Under the pieces are notes generated by a model that did not search any database, was not told where the DNA came from, and saw only the letters and a program-made list of their open reading frames with translations. The position numbers were made by a program, and so were the translations under genes. A stretch of 34,361 nucleotides of DNA, from the NCBI RefSeq assembly GCF_016653115.1, contig NZ_NHRX01000013.1, forward strand, positions 1-34,361, read 5' to 3'. The DNA is from Rhodocyclus purpureus. GTDB lineage: Bacteria > Pseudomonadota > Gammaproteobacteria > Burkholderiales > Rhodocyclaceae. Below, one piece after another: positions 8,331 through 18,209 of this stretch. How positions within the stretch are numbered: position 1 is the first letter of the stretch; each line of letters begins with the position of its first letter.

Positions 8331-9581
8331 GTGAATTCCCAAACCGAAGCCAAGGCGCCAGCGGGCGTCTGGGCGCCCTTGCCCGGCCCCGCGCTGCCGC
8401 GCAGCCTCTGTACCGACTGTGGCGTCTCGCGCATGGCCGAACCCGGCCGCTGCGCGCAGGCCTGCCAGTTCATCGCCCCCGACTACCCCGCGCTCGAGCG
8501 GCAGGTGCACGGCCGCGAGCGCGACCCGGCCCGCGCCGACGAGCGCTTCTTCGGGCCCTACCGGCGCATGCTGCGCGCGGCGATGAAGGAGCCGCGTCCG
8601 GGCGCGCAATGGACCGGCATCACCACGCGCATCGGCGAGCGCCTGCTCGAAACCGGTGCCGTGGACGCGGTGCTGGCGATGGGACCCGATCCGGAAGACG
8701 CTTGGCGTCCGCGGCCGGTGCTGGTCACCGAGGCCGCCGCCATGAAGCACTGCCGCGGCATGCGCATGGGCTACGCACCGCTCTTGTCCCTGCTCGAACC
8801 GGCGCGTGAGCGCGGCTTCAAGCGCATCGCGGTGATCGGCGTCCCCTGCCAGGTCTACGCACTGCGCGCGCTCGAAAAGGAACTCGGCTTCGAGCGCATC
8901 GACGTGATCGGCATCCCCTGCTCGGACAACACGACGACCGAGCACTTCCACGACTTCCTCGCGCTGCTCGCCGAGGACCCGTCGACGATCACCTACCTCG
9001 AATTCTGCGCCGACTACCACGTCGAGCTGCGCTTCACGGACGGCCGCAAGAAGCGCATTCCCTTCCTGCTGCTGCCGCTCTCCAAGCTGCCGACCGACTT
9101 CTTCCCGCTCACCTGCCGTTCCTGCGTCGATTACACGAACACGCTCGCCGACATCACCGTCGGCTACATGGGCGGCGAAGGCGAACAGTGGCTGCTGACA
9201 CGAACCGCCCGCGGCGAGGAACTGCTCGCGCTGCTCGGCGACGAGCTGCGTCTGGCCGAGCCCGGCAGCGCCGGCAAGCGCGCGGGACCGGTGCGCGGCT
9301 TCATGAAGAACGTCGAACTCGCCGCCGGCGGCCTGCCCGTGCGCGGCATGCCGAACTGGCTGCGCCCGCTGGTCGGCTGGCTGATGCCGAAGGTCGGCCC
9401 GCGCGGGATCGAGTTCGCACGCGCCCGCGTCGAGATGAAGGCCATCGAGTCGGTCCTGCACCTGCGCCGCGAGCAGCCCAAGCGGATGAAGCACATGATC
9501 CCGGCGCAGGTCTGGGACCTGGTCGAGCCTTACGGACTGACCGCGCGCGAGGGCGAGCGCAAGAATAATACTTTGGCATAA
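8331..9581 (+). CDS. FrhB/BciB-like iron-sulfur flavoprotein (Coenzyme F420 hydrogenase beta-subunit family)
   Basis: The 416-residue protein belongs to the FrhB family and most resembles the ferredoxin-dependent 8-vinyl reductase BciB and hydroxymethyl-chlorophyll a reductase. Evidence is LCTDCG near the N-terminus, IGVPCQVYALRALE, a second IGIPCSDN, then CRSCVDYTNTLADITVGYMG, in the order seen in BciB. Such proteins carry two [4Fe-4S] clusters and FAD. The N-terminal cluster motif is altered: Cys27 and Cys30 are present, the next expected Cys position is Ser33, and Cys41 and Cys45 follow. The start is GTG 8331 with AGGA at 8317-8320. A chlorophyll role cannot be assumed because no bch or crt genes are in view. 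An unknown reductase role is equally possible. Confidence 0.8.
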   Translation: MNSQTEAKAPAGVWAPLPGPALPRSLCTDCGVSRMAEPGRCAQACQFIAPDYPALERQVHGRERDPARADERFFGPYRRMLRAAMKEPRPGAQWTGITTRIGERLLETGAVDAVLAMGPDPEDAWRPRPVLVTEAAAMKHCRGMRMGYAPLLSLLEPARERGFKRIAVIGVPCQVYALRALEKELGFERIDVIGIPCSDNTTTEHFHDFLALLAEDPSTITYLEFCADYHVELRFTDGRKKRIPFLLLPLSKLPTDFFPLTCRSCVDYTNTLADITVGYMGGEGEQWLLTRTARGEELLALLGDELRLAEPGSAGKRAGPVRGFMKNVELAAGGLPVRGMPNWLRPLVGWLMPKVGPRGIEFARARVEMKAIESVLHLRREQPKRMKHMIPAQVWDLVEPYGLTAREGERKNNTLA

Positions 9582-9632
9582 TCGGCAATATCCGCGCAGG
9601 CCCGGTGCAGGTATTTTGCCAGGGAGCTCGCA

Positions 9633-10018
9633 ATGCATCAAAAGTCCGTCGCCGATCAGCACCACGCCAGCTTCGAGGGCATCCGCCACGTCGATGAAGA
9701 GGGCAACGAGTTCTGGCTCGCACGCCAATTGGCGCGTGTGCTCGACTATTCGCAGTACCGTCACTTCGTTCCTGTCGTCGAACGAGCCAAGGAAGCTTGC
9801 CGCAACAGCGCTCAGCCGGTGGAGCACCATATTGAGGATGTCCTCACAATGGTCGACATCGGCTCTGGCGCGAAGCGGCAGGTCGAAGACTTCCGCCTGT
9901 CCCGCTACGCCTGCTACCTGATCGTCCAGAACGGCGACCCGAGCAAGCCGGTCATCGCCAACGGCCAGACCTACTTCGCGCTGCAGACGCGGCGGCAGGA
10001 ACTGGCCGACGATGCCAA
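9633..10018 (+). pseudogene. dinD: Truncated dinD (DNA damage-inducible protein D), N-terminal half only
   Basis: The frame from ATG 9633, with AGGGAG at 9621-9626, encodes about 128 residues matching the N-terminal half of DinD: FEGIRHVDEEGNEFWLAR, LDYSQYRHFVPVVERA, VEDFRLSRYACYLIVQNG and YFALQTRRQELADD. The family normally has about 270-280 residues. After roughly codon 128 the similarity stops. The frame stays open only because it runs antisense through the neighbouring minus-strand NYN gene to 10388. The break lies just before a perfect hairpin at 10051-10078. E. coli DinD is SOS-induced and modulates RecA; the present remnant is unlikely to be functional. I found no LexA-box match upstream. 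Confidence 0.8.
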
Positions 10019-10040
10019 AGCCCGACCCAGAAATAACGCC

Positions 10041-10082
10041 GGGGGCATCAGACAGTATGCTCATTTATGCATACTGTCCCCC
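10041..10082. repeat. Perfect hairpin at the dinD / NYN gene junction
   Basis: GACAGTATGC (10051-10060) is matched by GCATACTGTC (10069-10078) with an 8-base loop, and five G's (10041-10045) and C's (10078-10082) flank it. The loop contains the stop codon of the NYN gene, whose last residues (GGQYA) are encoded by the right arm. It may act as a transcription end for the convergent genes. Its position exactly where dinD is broken also suggests the end or scar of a mobile element. Confidence 0.7.
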
Positions 10083-11366
10083 GCCGATCCAGCGCGTGAT
10101 CGCCTCGTCGGTTGCGCTGTCGATCAGCATCTGTTCGCGCAGGCAGAGCGAGCGGACGTTGTTGGCCATCTTGCGCGCGAGCGTCGGCGCGTCGTTGTCG
10201 CCGCGGCCGAAGTCGTGGCCGCGTGCGAGCAGTCCGCGCAGGACGAAATTGACGTCGGCGCGGCTGACCGCCTGTCCGGCGTCGCGACATGCGTCGCGCA
10301 CGCGCTTGGCCGTCTCCCAGGGGTCGAACGCCTGCTGCGCAAGGTCGGCGGCAATCGTCGCGAACAGCGCGCGGTAGCGCGTGGGTGAAAGCAGCGGAAC
10401 GCCGGTGACTTCGTTGATCTGCCGCGCCAGCGCGCGCAGTTCGACTTCGCCTTCCCAACTGCCGCCCGCCGCGCTGCCCTCGTCGGCGAGCACGTGCCGC
10501 GTCGGGTCGTAGGCGTGGCCGCCCGATCCGCGCCAGTTGAAGGCGACGCCGGGCAGGTCGAGCGAATCGACGAAGCGGCGGAAACTGCCCTTGCCGTTCC
10601 AGTCATCGGCGAGCGGACCGTAGTGCGCGGCGATCAGCGCGGCGAGGCGGGCGCAGGGCACCGGCTGCGCCGCTTTCGCCACTTCACCGACGATCAGGGC
10701 GGCGACCGCCGCCAGGTCGAGCGCACCCGACGCTGTCCGGCGGCATGACTCGTCGCCGGCGCTGCCGGGGAGCGCCGCGACCACTGCTGCGCCGGCTTCG
10801 TCGAGTGCCGCTGCCGGCAGCGGATTGCCCGCCGCCTCGATTTCCTCGTGCAGGCCGAGCGCGTGGCGCACGAATTCGTCCTGGTCGATCAGCAGGTCGG
10901 CCGACGCGCGGTACGCGGCCGACGGGAAACCGACAGCGAGCACGGTGGTGCGCCGGTCCCAGCGACGCAGCTTGCGCAACACCGGCGTGAAGTCGGCGTC
11001 GGCCGAGAAGACGATGAACTCGTCGTAGCGCACCTCGTGCTGCAAGAGGTCGACGATGTCGAGCACCATGTGGATGTCGGTGCTGGTCTTGCCTTCGCTG
11101 GTCAGCGCCGGACAGTCGATGATCTCGAAGCCGGCAAGGTTGAACGAAGGGCGGAAGCGCTGGTAGGCCTGCGGGTTGAGGTAGCAGCGGCGGACCAGCA
11201 CGCGCCGGCGCGCGCCGGCCGGGGCGTGATCGGGCAGTTCGAGCGCGCTCACCACCCACTCCATCCACGCGCTGGGGCTGCGCGCGAACTTCTCGGCGGC
11301 GGCCAGATCGAGCTTGCGCAAGGCGGAATAGACGTTGTCGAAGTCGACGAACAGGGCACTTTTCAT
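10065..11366 (-). CDS. NYN-domain (PIN-like) ribonuclease family protein with C-terminal LOTUS-like domain
   Basis: The N-terminal 175 residues form an NYN domain of the LabA/DUF88 type, a PIN-like fold expected to cut RNA with bound metal. Acidic residues sit where expected: Asp8, Asp10 and Asn11 in FVDFDNVY, Asp97 in STDIHMVLDIVDLL, Asp123 and Asp125 in FSADADF. Residues about 215-290 look like an OST-HTH/LOTUS RNA-binding domain (VPCARLAALIAAHYGPL, GKGSFRRFVDSL). A further helical segment (about 320-430) ends the 433-residue protein. ATG 11366 has GGAGAG upstream. The natural target is unknown. The extreme C-terminus lies in a repeat hairpin and may have been altered by the rearrangement that broke dinD. 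Confidence 0.8.
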   Translation of the reverse strand: MKSALFVDFDNVYSALRKLDLAAAEKFARSPSAWMEWVVSALELPDHAPAGARRRVLVRRCYLNPQAYQRFRPSFNLAGFEIIDCPALTSEGKTSTDIHMVLDIVDLLQHEVRYDEFIVFSADADFTPVLRKLRRWDRRTTVLAVGFPSAAYRASADLLIDQDEFVRHALGLHEEIEAAGNPLPAAALDEAGAAVVAALPGSAGDESCRRTASGALDLAAVAALIVGEVAKAAQPVPCARLAALIAAHYGPLADDWNGKGSFRRFVDSLDLPGVAFNWRGSGGHAYDPTRHVLADEGSAAGGSWEGEVELRALARQINEVTGVPLLSPTRYRALFATIAADLAQQAFDPWETAKRVRDACRDAGQAVSRADVNFVLRGLLARGHDFGRGDNDAPTLARKMANNVRSLCLREQMLIDSATDEAITRWIGGGQYA

Positions 11367-11579
11367 TGAATCTCTCCGCGTCTTGCCAAGGGTCCGGCGC
11401 GCAGGATACCGCGAAGGCGGCAGCCAGCCGAGTTTCTTTGCACGCGCGCCGCTGCGTGCAACCCGCGCGCATTTTCCCGCTGAGCGGACAGTGCAGTCGA
11501 TTCGCCGGGCCTACTGTTACAATCGCGTGCATCTCAACACCGAGGCCGCACGCTTGCAGCGTCATGGGCGGCTTCCCGT

Positions 11580-12896
11580 ATGGACTTAGTCCTGATCCTC
11601 GTACTGATCCTGATCAACGGTGTTTTCGCCATGTCGGAAATCGCCGTCGTTTCCTCACGCAAGGCCCGCCTGCAGAACCTCGCCGACGACGGCAGCCCGG
11701 GCGCGCAGTCGGCGCTGTCGCTGCATCAGGAACCTTCGAGCTTCCTGTCCACCATCCAGGTGGGAATCACCTCGGTCGGCATCCTCAGTGGTGCCATCGG
11801 CGAAGCCGCCATTTCCGACCCGCTGGCCGCGTGGCTGGCGACGATCCCGGCCTTCGCCCCCTACGCCAAAACCGTCGCCCTCACCTTCACCGTGATCGCA
11901 CTGACCTATTTCTCGGTGGTGGTCGGCGAACTCGTCCCCAAGCGCCTCGCCCTGCTGGCGCCGGAAAGCATTGCCTCGGCGATCGCCAGGCCGATGATCC
12001 TGCTGGCGCGGGTCACCCATCCGCTGGTCGTCCTTCTCTCGTCCTCGTGCAGCGCGATCCTGCGCCTCCTCGGTGCGCGCGCCAAGGAGGAGCCTCCGGT
12101 CACCGACGACGAGATCAAGGTGATGATGGAACAGGGATCCGAAGCCGGCGTCTTCCACGAGAGCGAGCAGGAACTGGTGTCTAACGTGCTGCGCCTCGAC
12201 GAGCAGCCGATCGCGGCAATCATGACACCGCGCCGGGAGATGTTCCTGATCGACCTCGACGAGGGCGAGGAAACGGTACGCCAGCGCATCGCCAACAGCG
12301 GCTACTCGCGCCTGGTGGTCTGCCGCGACGGCCTCGAGCACGTGCTCGGCATCCTGCAGACCGGCGACCTCCTGAAGAAGGCGATGTCGGGCGAGAGCAT
12401 CAGCATCGCCGCGATCGAGGCGGTGCTGCACCCGCCGCTGTACGTCCCCGAGTCGGTGACGACCGCGCAACTCCTCGAAAACTTCCGCCGCGCCAAGCTG
12501 CAGTTCGCGCTGATCGTCGACGAGTACGGCGACGTGCAGGGGATGGTGACGATGGCCGACGTGCTCGGCGCCATCGTCGGCGAAATCTCGGGGCCGAAGG
12601 CTCCCGAGGACCGCGACATGGTGCAGCGCGAGGACGGCTCCTGGCTGGTCGACGGTGACGTCGGCGTCGAGCGCCTGAAATCGGTGCTCGACATCGGCGA
12701 CGACCTGCCCGGCGAGGAGGAACACAGCTTCCATACGCTCGGCGGCTTCATCATGCACATGCTCGGCCGGATTCCATCGGCAGCCGATCACTGCCACGCC
12801 GCCGGCTGGCGCTTCGAGGTGATGGACATGGACCGTAACCGCGTCGACAAGGTGCTCGTCTCCCTGTCCCCCGACGCGGCCGCAGAGCGTTCCTGA
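11580..12896 (+). CDS. CNNM/CorC (HlyC) family transporter, hemolysin-like
   Basis: The 438-residue inner-membrane protein has the three-part CNNM/CorC architecture. A DUF21 transmembrane domain (about 1-190) includes [18 protein letters not shown] and [16 protein letters not shown] pair of CBS domains follows (about 205-335: [40 protein letters not shown]). A CorC_HlyC domain ends it (about 350-430: [27 protein letters not shown]). Family members export or exchange Mg2+ (and Co2+), driven by Na+ in characterised homologues; 'hemolysin' is a historical label. The ATG at 11580 has only a weak ribosome site. The N-terminus begins directly with the first membrane helix, as is usual. A histidine kinase follows 61 bases later. 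Confidence 0.9.
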   Translation: MDLVLILVLILINGVFAMSEIAVVSSRKARLQNLADDGSPGAQSALSLHQEPSSFLSTIQVGITSVGILSGAIGEAAISDPLAAWLATIPAFAPYAKTVALTFTVIALTYFSVVVGELVPKRLALLAPESIASAIARPMILLARVTHPLVVLLSSSCSAILRLLGARAKEEPPVTDDEIKVMMEQGSEAGVFHESEQELVSNVLRLDEQPIAAIMTPRREMFLIDLDEGEETVRQRIANSGYSRLVVCRDGLEHVLGILQTGDLLKKAMSGESISIAAIEAVLHPPLYVPESVTTAQLLENFRRAKLQFALIVDEYGDVQGMVTMADVLGAIVGEISGPKAPEDRDMVQREDGSWLVDGDVGVERLKSVLDIGDDLPGEEEHSFHTLGGFIMHMLGRIPSAADHCHAAGWRFEVMDMDRNRVDKVLVSLSPDAAAERS

Positions 12897-12957
12897 CCCG
12901 GCCAGCACGGAGCACGGCGGCCGCGCGACCTCAGCCAGTTTCCGAGAAAGACCCGCC

Positions 12958-15900
12958 ATGCGCTCCCCGAACTCACCCAAGCACCTGTCGATCGCGCACA
13001 AGCTGCTGCTGTCGATCCTCCTCGTCAGCCTGCTGCTGGTCGCCAACGGCTTCCTGTCGCTGTCGCGCATCGACCAGATCAAGGACGCGACCGGCGACAT
13101 CGAGCAGAACTGGCTGCAGGCGACGCGCCACCTCGGCGACATCTACCATTCGCTGGCCGAGGAACGGCGCCGGGTCAACGGCCACCTGCTGGCGCCGACC
13201 GTCGACGAGAAGGTCGCGCACGGACAGGCGATCGATTCGCTGCACGCGCTGATCGACACTTCGTGGAAGGCTTACCAGCCGACCATCACCGGCCCGGTCG
13301 AAGAGCACATGGCGCTCGACTTCTGGGATACCTTCACGCGCTACAAGCAGAAATTGCCGCCGGTGCTGGCACTTTCGGACGCGGGACGGCAACAGGAGGC
13401 GCGCGCGCTCCTGCTCGGCGAGGACGAACGGGAGTACATCGCCGCGACGACGGCGCTCGAGCGGCTGATGGAATTCAACCTGCAGAGCGCCGAACAGGCG
13501 GCGCAACAGGCGCGCGAACTGAACAGCGAGGCGCAACGCTGGATCCTGCTCGGCAAGGCGCTGACCCTGCTCCTGGTCGTCGGCATCGCGATCGTGCTGC
13601 GCGACTCGATCCTCAAGCCGATCCAGCGGATGACCGAGGCGATGTCGCGGATCGCCGCCGGCGACCTCGATACCGTCCTGCCGGCGCACACGCGCAAGGA
13701 CGAAATCGGCGCCATGACCGAGGCACTGAAGGCCTTGCAGAAGACGGCGCAAGAGCAGGAACGCTCGTCGTGGGTGAAGACGCAACTCGCCGAGATCGTC
13801 GCCGCGCTGCAGGGACAGCAGAACATCGAGGATTTCGCGCGCGTGCTGATGACGCGGCTGACGCCGGTGGTCGGCGCCCAGGTCGGCGTCTTCTTCGCCT
13901 TCAACGCGGAACGGCAGGAACTGCGTCTCGTCGGCAGCTACGGCTACCGCTCGCGCAAGGGACTGGCGACCTGCTTCCGCCCGGGCGAAGGACTGATCGG
14001 CCAGTGCGCGCTGGAAAAGCAGCCGATCGAGATCAGCGAGATCCCCGCCGACTACATCCGCATCAGTTCCGGGCTCGGCGAGGCGATACCGCGCGCGCTG
14101 CTGGCGGTGCCGGTGCTGGCACCCGACGGCAGCGTGCTCGCCGTCGTCGAACTGGCGACGCTGCAGCCCTTCGACGCTGGCGGACGCGAACTCGTCGACA
14201 ACCTGCTCGGGCCGCTCGCCTTGAACCTCGAGATCTTCGAGCGCAACCAGCGCACGCGCCAGTTGCTCGCGGAAACGCAGCGGCAGGCGGTGATCCTCGG
14301 CACGCAGACCGAGGAACTGCGCGCCTCGCAGCAGGAAATGCAGGAACAGAGGAACGCGCTGCTGCAGCAGAAGGCCGCGCTGGAGCAGGCCAACGAGGAG
14401 ATCCGCGCCAAGTCGGCCGAGGTCGAAGCCGCACGCGCACGCGCCGAGGCCGCCACCCAGGCGAAGAGCATGTTTCTCGCCAACATGAGCCACGAGATCC
14501 GCACGCCGATGAACGCGATCATCGGCATGTCGCACCTCTGCCTGAAGACAGAACTGGCGCCGAAGCAGCGCGACTACGTGCAGAAGATCCACGGCGCCGG
14601 CACCTCGCTGCTCGGCATCATCAACGACATCCTCGACTTCTCGAAGATCGAGGCGGGCAAGCTGAGCATGGAGAGCATCCCGTTCTGGCTCGACGATGTG
14701 CTCGGCAACGTGATGACCATGGTCGCCCTGAAGGCGCACGAGAAGGGGCTCGAGTTCCTGATCCACGTCGCCCCGGACGTTCCCGAAAACCTCGTCGGCG
14801 ACCCGCTGCGCGTCGCGCAGGTCCTCACCAACCTGATCAACAACGCGGTGAAATTCACCGAGCGCGGCCAGATCACGCTGCACATCTCGGTCGCCGCGCG
14901 CGACGCCGGCCGCGTGCAGCTGGCGGTGACGGTCGAAGACACGGGCATCGGCATGAGCCCGGAGCAGGCCGATCGCCTGTTCCAGGCCTTCAGCCAGGCC
15001 GACGGCAGTACGACGCGCAAGCACGGCGGCACCGGGCTCGGCCTCACCATCTGCAAGCGGCTGCTGGAGATGATGGACGGCCGCATCTGGGTCGAGTCGA
15101 GCCTCGGCCACGGCAGCAGCTTCAAGTTCGTCGCTTGGCTCGGCATCGGCAAGGAAAGGCAAAGGCGAACGGTGCCGGTGACGGTGCAGGGGCTGCGCTC
15201 GCTGATCGTCGACGACAACCAGGTGGCCCGCGAGATCCTCGCCGAGCAGGTGGTCAGCCTGGGCATGCGCATCGACTCCGTGAGCTCGGGCGAGGACGCG
15301 CTGCAGGCCATCCAGCGCGCCGACGGCGTCGATCCGTACAGACTGGTGTTCATGGACTGGCGCATGCCGGTGATGAGCGGCGTCGAGACCATCCGCCGCC
15401 TGCGCGAGTTGCCGCTCGCCTCGGGGCAGCCACAGGTGATCATGGTCACGGCCTTCGGGGTCGAGGACATCCGCGAGGAGGCCGAGGCGCTCGGCGTCAC
15501 CTCCTTCCTCGCCAAACCGGTGACGCAGTCGCACCTGTGGGACGAGGTGGTCGGCAGCCTGGCGCCGGAGGAGCGTGCCGGCCTCGCCGAAGACACGCGG
15601 CGCGCCGGCGAAGACTACGACTTCCACGAGCGCGGCGTGCACGTGCTGCTGGCCGAGGACAACGAGATCAACCAGCAGATCGCCGTCGAACTGCTCGAAT
15701 CGGTCGGCGTCGCGGTGAGCATCGCCAACAACGGCAAGGAAGCGCTCGAACAACTGCTCGCCGCCCCCGAGCCGCTGCCCTGGTCGCTGCTGTTCATGGA
15801 CATCCAGATGCCGGTGATGGACGGGCACCAGGCGACGCTGGAAATCCGCCGTCATCGTCGTTTCGACGCGCTGCCGATCGTCGCCATGACCGCCCACGCG

Positions 15901-16683
15901 ATGTCCGAGGAACGCGATCGCTGCCTCGCCGAGGGCATGAACGACCACCTCAGCAAGCCGATCGACCCGGCGGCGCTGTACCGCACGATCAGCCGGTGGG
16001 CACTGCCCGCGACGGTGGCGCCGGCCGCAGCGCCGGCGCCAGCGCACCAGCACGTGGCCGCGGACAGTTCGCTGCCGGCTGCGATCGAAGGACTGGACAT
16101 GAGCGCCGGGCTGGCGCGCGTCTCCGGCAAGCCGGCGATCTATCGCAAGCTCCTGCGCATGTTCGTCGGCGAGCAGGAAAATTCGGCAAGCATCATGCGC
16201 GGCGCGCTCGCGGACGGCGATCACGAGCTGGCGCTGCGCACCGCGCACACCACGCGCGGCGTCGCCGGCAACATCGGTGCCGAGGCCTTGAGCGCGGCAG
16301 CGGCCGAACTCGAAGCCTTGCTCAAGGCGCAAGCCGCACCGGATACGCTCGCGGCCGCGCTAACCCGTTACGAGAGCACGCTCACGCGGCAGCTTGCCGC
16401 CTTGCGCACGGCGCTCGGCATCGAGGCACAGCCGGCGCCGACACCCGCGAGCGGCAGCATCGATCGCGCGCGGCTCGCCGCATTGCGGCCACGCATCGAG
16501 CAACTGCACCGGCTGGTGGTCGAGAGCGACAACGCGTCGCACAACGCGCTGCGCGAACTCCTGCCGGCGCTGCGTGCGGCAGTCCCGGCGGCCAAGATCG
16601 ATGCGCTCGCCTACTCGATCGACAACTACGATTTCGACCACGCGCAGGAGATCCTCGAGTCCTGGCTGGAGCACGGGCAATGA
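12958..16683 (+). CDS. Hybrid sensor histidine kinase (HAMP-GAF-HisKA-HATPase-REC-REC-HPt)
   Basis: A 1241-residue inner-membrane sensor carrying a full internal phosphorelay. Order: membrane helix 1 (about 14-36), a helical periplasmic region of the four-helix-bundle chemoreceptor type (about 37-195), helix 2 (about 198-217), HAMP (about 218-270), GAF (about 285-420), coiled coil (about 430-500), HisKA with His512 in [13 protein letters not shown], HATPase_c with N-box LINNAVKFT (from 627), DTGIGM and GGTGLGL, receiver 1 with Asp800 in FMDWRMP, receiver 2 with Asp948 in [11 protein letters not shown], and an HPt domain with His1097 in [12 protein letters not shown]. All phosphotransfer residues are present. 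No DNA-binding output is attached, so a separate regulator is expected. The stop overlaps the start of the next gene. The signal sensed is unknown. Confidence 0.95.
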   Translation: MRSPNSPKHLSIAHKLLLSILLVSLLLVANGFLSLSRIDQIKDATGDIEQNWLQATRHLGDIYHSLAEERRRVNGHLLAPTVDEKVAHGQAIDSLHALIDTSWKAYQPTITGPVEEHMALDFWDTFTRYKQKLPPVLALSDAGRQQEARALLLGEDEREYIAATTALERLMEFNLQSAEQAAQQARELNSEAQRWILLGKALTLLLVVGIAIVLRDSILKPIQRMTEAMSRIAAGDLDTVLPAHTRKDEIGAMTEALKALQKTAQEQERSSWVKTQLAEIVAALQGQQNIEDFARVLMTRLTPVVGAQVGVFFAFNAERQELRLVGSYGYRSRKGLATCFRPGEGLIGQCALEKQPIEISEIPADYIRISSGLGEAIPRALLAVPVLAPDGSVLAVVELATLQPFDAGGRELVDNLLGPLALNLEIFERNQRTRQLLAETQRQAVILGTQTEELRASQQEMQEQRNALLQQKAALEQANEEIRAKSAEVEAARARAEAATQAKSMFLANMSHEIRTPMNAIIGMSHLCLKTELAPKQRDYVQKIHGAGTSLLGIINDILDFSKIEAGKLSMESIPFWLDDVLGNVMTMVALKAHEKGLEFLIHVAPDVPENLVGDPLRVAQVLTNLINNAVKFTERGQITLHISVAARDAGRVQLAVTVEDTGIGMSPEQADRLFQAFSQADGSTTRKHGGTGLGLTICKRLLEMMDGRIWVESSLGHGSSFKFVAWLGIGKERQRRTVPVTVQGLRSLIVDDNQVAREILAEQVVSLGMRIDSVSSGEDALQAIQRADGVDPYRLVFMDWRMPVMSGVETIRRLRELPLASGQPQVIMVTAFGVEDIREEAEALGVTSFLAKPVTQSHLWDEVVGSLAPEERAGLAEDTRRAGEDYDFHERGVHVLLAEDNEINQQIAVELLESVGVAVSIANNGKEALEQLLAAPEPLPWSLLFMDIQMPVMDGHQATLEIRRHRRFDALPIVAMTAHAMSEERDRCLAEGMNDHLSKPIDPAALYRTISRWALPATVAPAAAPAPAHQHVAADSSLPAAIEGLDMSAGLARVSGKPAIYRKLLRMFVGEQENSASIMRGALADGDHELALRTAHTTRGVAGNIGAEALSAAAAELEALLKAQAAPDTLAAALTRYESTLTRQLAALRTALGIEAQPAPTPASGSIDRARLAALRPRIEQLHRLVVESDNASHNALRELLPALRAAVPAAKIDALAYSIDNYDFDHAQEILESWLEHGQ

Positions 16684-18179
16684 AGCAGGCCTGGCTTGCG
16701 GCCTGGCTGGCGGCAGGAGCGGCGTCCGCGCAAGCGGCGGACGGCAGCAACTGGCTGGACTGGAGCGGCTGGGCACTGGGCGTCGCCATCGCGCTGGCCG
16801 TCTTCCTGCTGGTCAGCACCAACCGGCGCCAGGCGCAGCTGGTCACGGCGATGCGCGAGGCCGAAAGCGAGGCACAGGCCGCTGCCGCACGCGAGTGCGC
16901 GCGCGCCGAGCGCGAACGCTTCGGCAAGCGTCTGCTGATGGCGCTGCAGGCGCGCGAGACGCTCGCCGATTTCGGCACCACGCTGCTCGAACAGCTGTGC
17001 CAGCGGCTCGACGCCAAGGCAGCGGCTTTCCACTGCCGCGAGGCAGGCTCGGGCGACTACGTCCTCGCCGCGCACTACGCCGGTGGCGCCGCGCTGGTCG
17101 AGCGCTATGGACCGGGAGAGGGCGTCGCCGGGCAGGCGGTCCGCGACCGCCGGCGCTGCATCTGCGCGGGCCAGGCCGTCGACTGGCTATCGATCGACAG
17201 CGGAACGCAGCGCGCTGCGCCAGCAACGGTGATCGTCGCCCCGCTCGTCGGCCACGACGAAGTTCCCGGTGTCGTCGAACTGGCCTTGTTGCGCGCTGCG
17301 GACGCCGACAGCCTGGCGCTGCTCGACGAAGTCCTGCCGCTGGTGGCGCTGAGCCTCGACACGCTGCTGATCAAGCTGCACACCCTCGCCGAATTCGCGC
17401 GCTACCGCGAGCTGGAGGCACTGCAGCGGCAGGTCCTCGACCACATCAGCGACGGCATCTTCGGCCAGGACGTCGATGGCCGCGTCACCTTCGTCAATGC
17501 CGCGGCGCTGCAGCTGCTCGCTTTCCGCGAAGACGAGCTGCTCGGTCAGCCGATGCACGCGCTCACGCATCATCACACCGCCGACGGCCGCCCTTTTCCG
17601 CGCGAAGAGTGCCCCGTCTACCACTGCATGCAGGACGGGCGCACGCGCACCGTCGCCGACCAGGTCTTCTGGCGCAGGGACGGCAGCCCACTGGCCGTCG
17701 AATACACGGCCGCCGTCATCGAACAGGGCGGCGTGATCAAGGGCGCCGTGGTCAGTTTCCGCGACCTCGGCGAGCGCATGCGCACGCTCGCCGAACTCGA
17801 ACGGCGCGAACGCCAGCTGGAAGACAGCGAAGCCAAGCTGCGCATGCTTTTCGAGAGCGCCAACGAGGGCATCTGGTTGATCGACAGTGATGGGCGCACG
17901 ACCGACCTCAATCCGGCGATGGCCGGGATCCTCGGCAGCTCGCGCGAGGCGCTGCTCGGGCGCAGCATCTTCGACTTCGTAGACGAAGGCAACGAAGCGA
18001 TCTTCCGCGCGCAGATCAGGCGCCGCCTGGAGGGCGAAACGGGCTCCTACGAGATCGCGCTGACGCGCGCCGACGGCAGGCAGCTTCCCTGCCTGTTCAA
18101 CGCCAGCCCCTTGCGCGATGCGCAGGGCGTGCAGGTCGGCTCGTTCGCGATGGTCTCCGACCTCAGCCGCCATCGCTGA
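16680..18179 (+). CDS. Membrane-anchored GAF-PAS-PAS sensor protein lacking an output domain
   Basis: The start ATG at 16680 overlaps the kinase stop as ATGA, so translation is probably coupled. The 499-residue product has an Ala-rich signal-like N-terminus (1-20), a membrane helix (about 30-47), a basic/charged helix, a GAF domain (about 85-235), a first PAS (about 248-375, [20 protein letters not shown]) and a second PAS (about 390-495, [21 protein letters not shown]). It ends right after the second PAS: no histidine kinase, GGDEF, EAL or methyl-accepting part follows, and 30 bases later the convergent ubiB-like gene ends. It is either an accessory sensor for the upstream kinase or the surviving front part of a longer signalling protein. 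Confidence 0.85.
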   Translation: MKQAWLAAWLAAGAASAQAADGSNWLDWSGWALGVAIALAVFLLVSTNRRQAQLVTAMREAESEAQAAAARECARAERERFGKRLLMALQARETLADFGTTLLEQLCQRLDAKAAAFHCREAGSGDYVLAAHYAGGAALVERYGPGEGVAGQAVRDRRRCICAGQAVDWLSIDSGTQRAAPATVIVAPLVGHDEVPGVVELALLRAADADSLALLDEVLPLVALSLDTLLIKLHTLAEFARYRELEALQRQVLDHISDGIFGQDVDGRVTFVNAAALQLLAFREDELLGQPMHALTHHHTADGRPFPREECPVYHCMQDGRTRTVADQVFWRRDGSPLAVEYTAAVIEQGGVIKGAVVSFRDLGERMRTLAELERRERQLEDSEAKLRMLFESANEGIWLIDSDGRTTDLNPAMAGILGSSREALLGRSIFDFVDEGNEAIFRAQIRRRLEGETGSYEIALTRADGRQLPCLFNASPLRDAQGVQVGSFAMVSDLSRHR

Positions 18180-18209
18180 GGCTGCCAGCCTCGCCTGGCG
18201 TGAAACGGC

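Noticed and set aside
10019-10388. Continuation of the dinD frame through the NYN gene
   Set aside because: Similarity to DinD ends near codon 128 and the rest is antisense to a conserved nuclease domain gene.
12973-16332. Long minus-strand frame opposite the hybrid kinase
   Set aside because: It is antisense to an intact kinase with all catalytic motifs and has no recognisable domain.
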